A stretch of DNA of 64,000 nucleotides from DAIRDK01 sp035403225 (GTDB lineage Bacteria; Bacteroidota; Bacteroidia; Bacteroidales; FEN-979), in the NCBI GenBank assembly GCA_035403225.1, contig DAONET010000009.1, positions 9,418 through 73,417 of the forward strand, in the 5' to 3' direction. Below, piece by piece: positions 63,868 through 64,000 of this stretch (positions within the stretch are counted from its first letter, which is position 1; every line of letters starts with the position of its first letter). Position numbers and translations under genes: made by a program. The notes under the pieces were generated by a model that saw nothing but the letters and a program-made list of their open reading frames with translations, did not search any database and was not told the origin of the DNA.

Positions 63868-63907
63868 ACAATGGATTTTTCATTCATTTTCAGTAAAATT
63901 TTCTTTG

Positions 63908-63915
63908 TATTTTTG
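63908..63915 (+). promoter_or_regulatory. -7 element for the last, truncated gene
   Basis: TATTTTTG matches TAnnTTTG and ends 41 nt before ATG 63957. No clear TTG is seen upstream. Confidence 0.5.
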
Positions 63916-63956
63916 TGCTGGAATTTACAGCAATGTCTAACTAAAACATTATAACC

Positions 63957-64000
63957 ATGAAAAAAAGACTTTCAATTGTTTTTGGCCTTTTAGCGGCTGG
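63957..64000 (+). CDS. Start of a secreted protein, truncated by the window end
   Basis: Only the first 14 codons are visible (MKKRLSIVFGLLAA). They form a typical signal peptide start with two basic residues and a hydrophobic core. It follows a -7 element. Nothing more can be said. Confidence 0.6.
   Translation, partial: MKKRLSIVFGLLAA

Overview
The window is a 64 kb piece of a Bacteroidota chromosome, most likely an anaerobic Bacteroidales-like lineage and probably a metagenome-assembled scaffold. Four lines of evidence point there. Promoters match the phylum consensus (TTG or TTTG, 19-20 nt, TAnnTTTG) and most starts lack Shine-Dalgarno sequences. Four secreted proteins end in type IX secretion (T9SS) sorting domains. 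The gene order bamD-rpoZ-coaBC-DUF4835-recN is typical of the phylum. One 100-N gap is present. No rRNA, tRNA, insertion sequence, prophage or CRISPR array was seen.

Layout. 1-8105 (+): the 3' part of a glycogen synthase/alpha-glucan phosphorylase fusion with a strong terminator, then fabG, a membrane VWA-like protein and an M48 protease. 8102-14486 (-): an ABC exporter pair, a RsmI-like methyltransferase, a Ser/Thr dehydratase and a low-molecular-weight phosphatase (the last three translationally overlapped), dnaA and a YigZ protein. 14521-20989: prmC, a DUF3298 lipid- or wall-associated protein, the PLP protein YggS, an LTA-synthase-like sulfatase and a duplicated GEVED-domain T9SS protein. 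20995-24799 (-): the serine pathway serC-serA followed by DUF1015, split by a four-helix-bundle gene with heptamer repeats. 24936-31153: a secreted unknown, an acyl-CoA reductase, rpmE2 with terminator, a GlmU-like protein and lon. 31162-35105 (-): two tandem T9SS M1 aminopeptidases. 35218-43075: an orphan peptide-binding lipoprotein, an MBL hydrolase, DUF6913-dapA-M14 carboxypeptidase, an unknown membrane protein and an alpha-oxoamine synthase (SPT-like).

43202-49078 (+) is an envelope and housekeeping operon: bamD, rpoZ, coaBC, DUF4835, recN, fabI. 49156-54786 (+) is a complete electron-transfer unit: etfB, etfA, a membrane Fe-S ETF:quinone oxidoreductase and an acyl-CoA dehydrogenase. It would pass electrons from acyl-CoA oxidation to menaquinone. 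clpC (-) and gyrA (+) diverge, and a TPR protein with terminator follows. 61582-61897 is an array of degenerate hairpin-forming repeats. It is followed by an assembly gap flanked on both sides by an identical 55-bp sequence, so the gap is probably artificial.

The right end carries the most intriguing pair: an extended SDR (3-beta-HSD/epimerase type) overlapping a protein strikingly like eukaryotic steroid 5-alpha-reductase, with the catalytic Glu and Tyr positions kept. The window ends in the signal peptide of another secreted protein.
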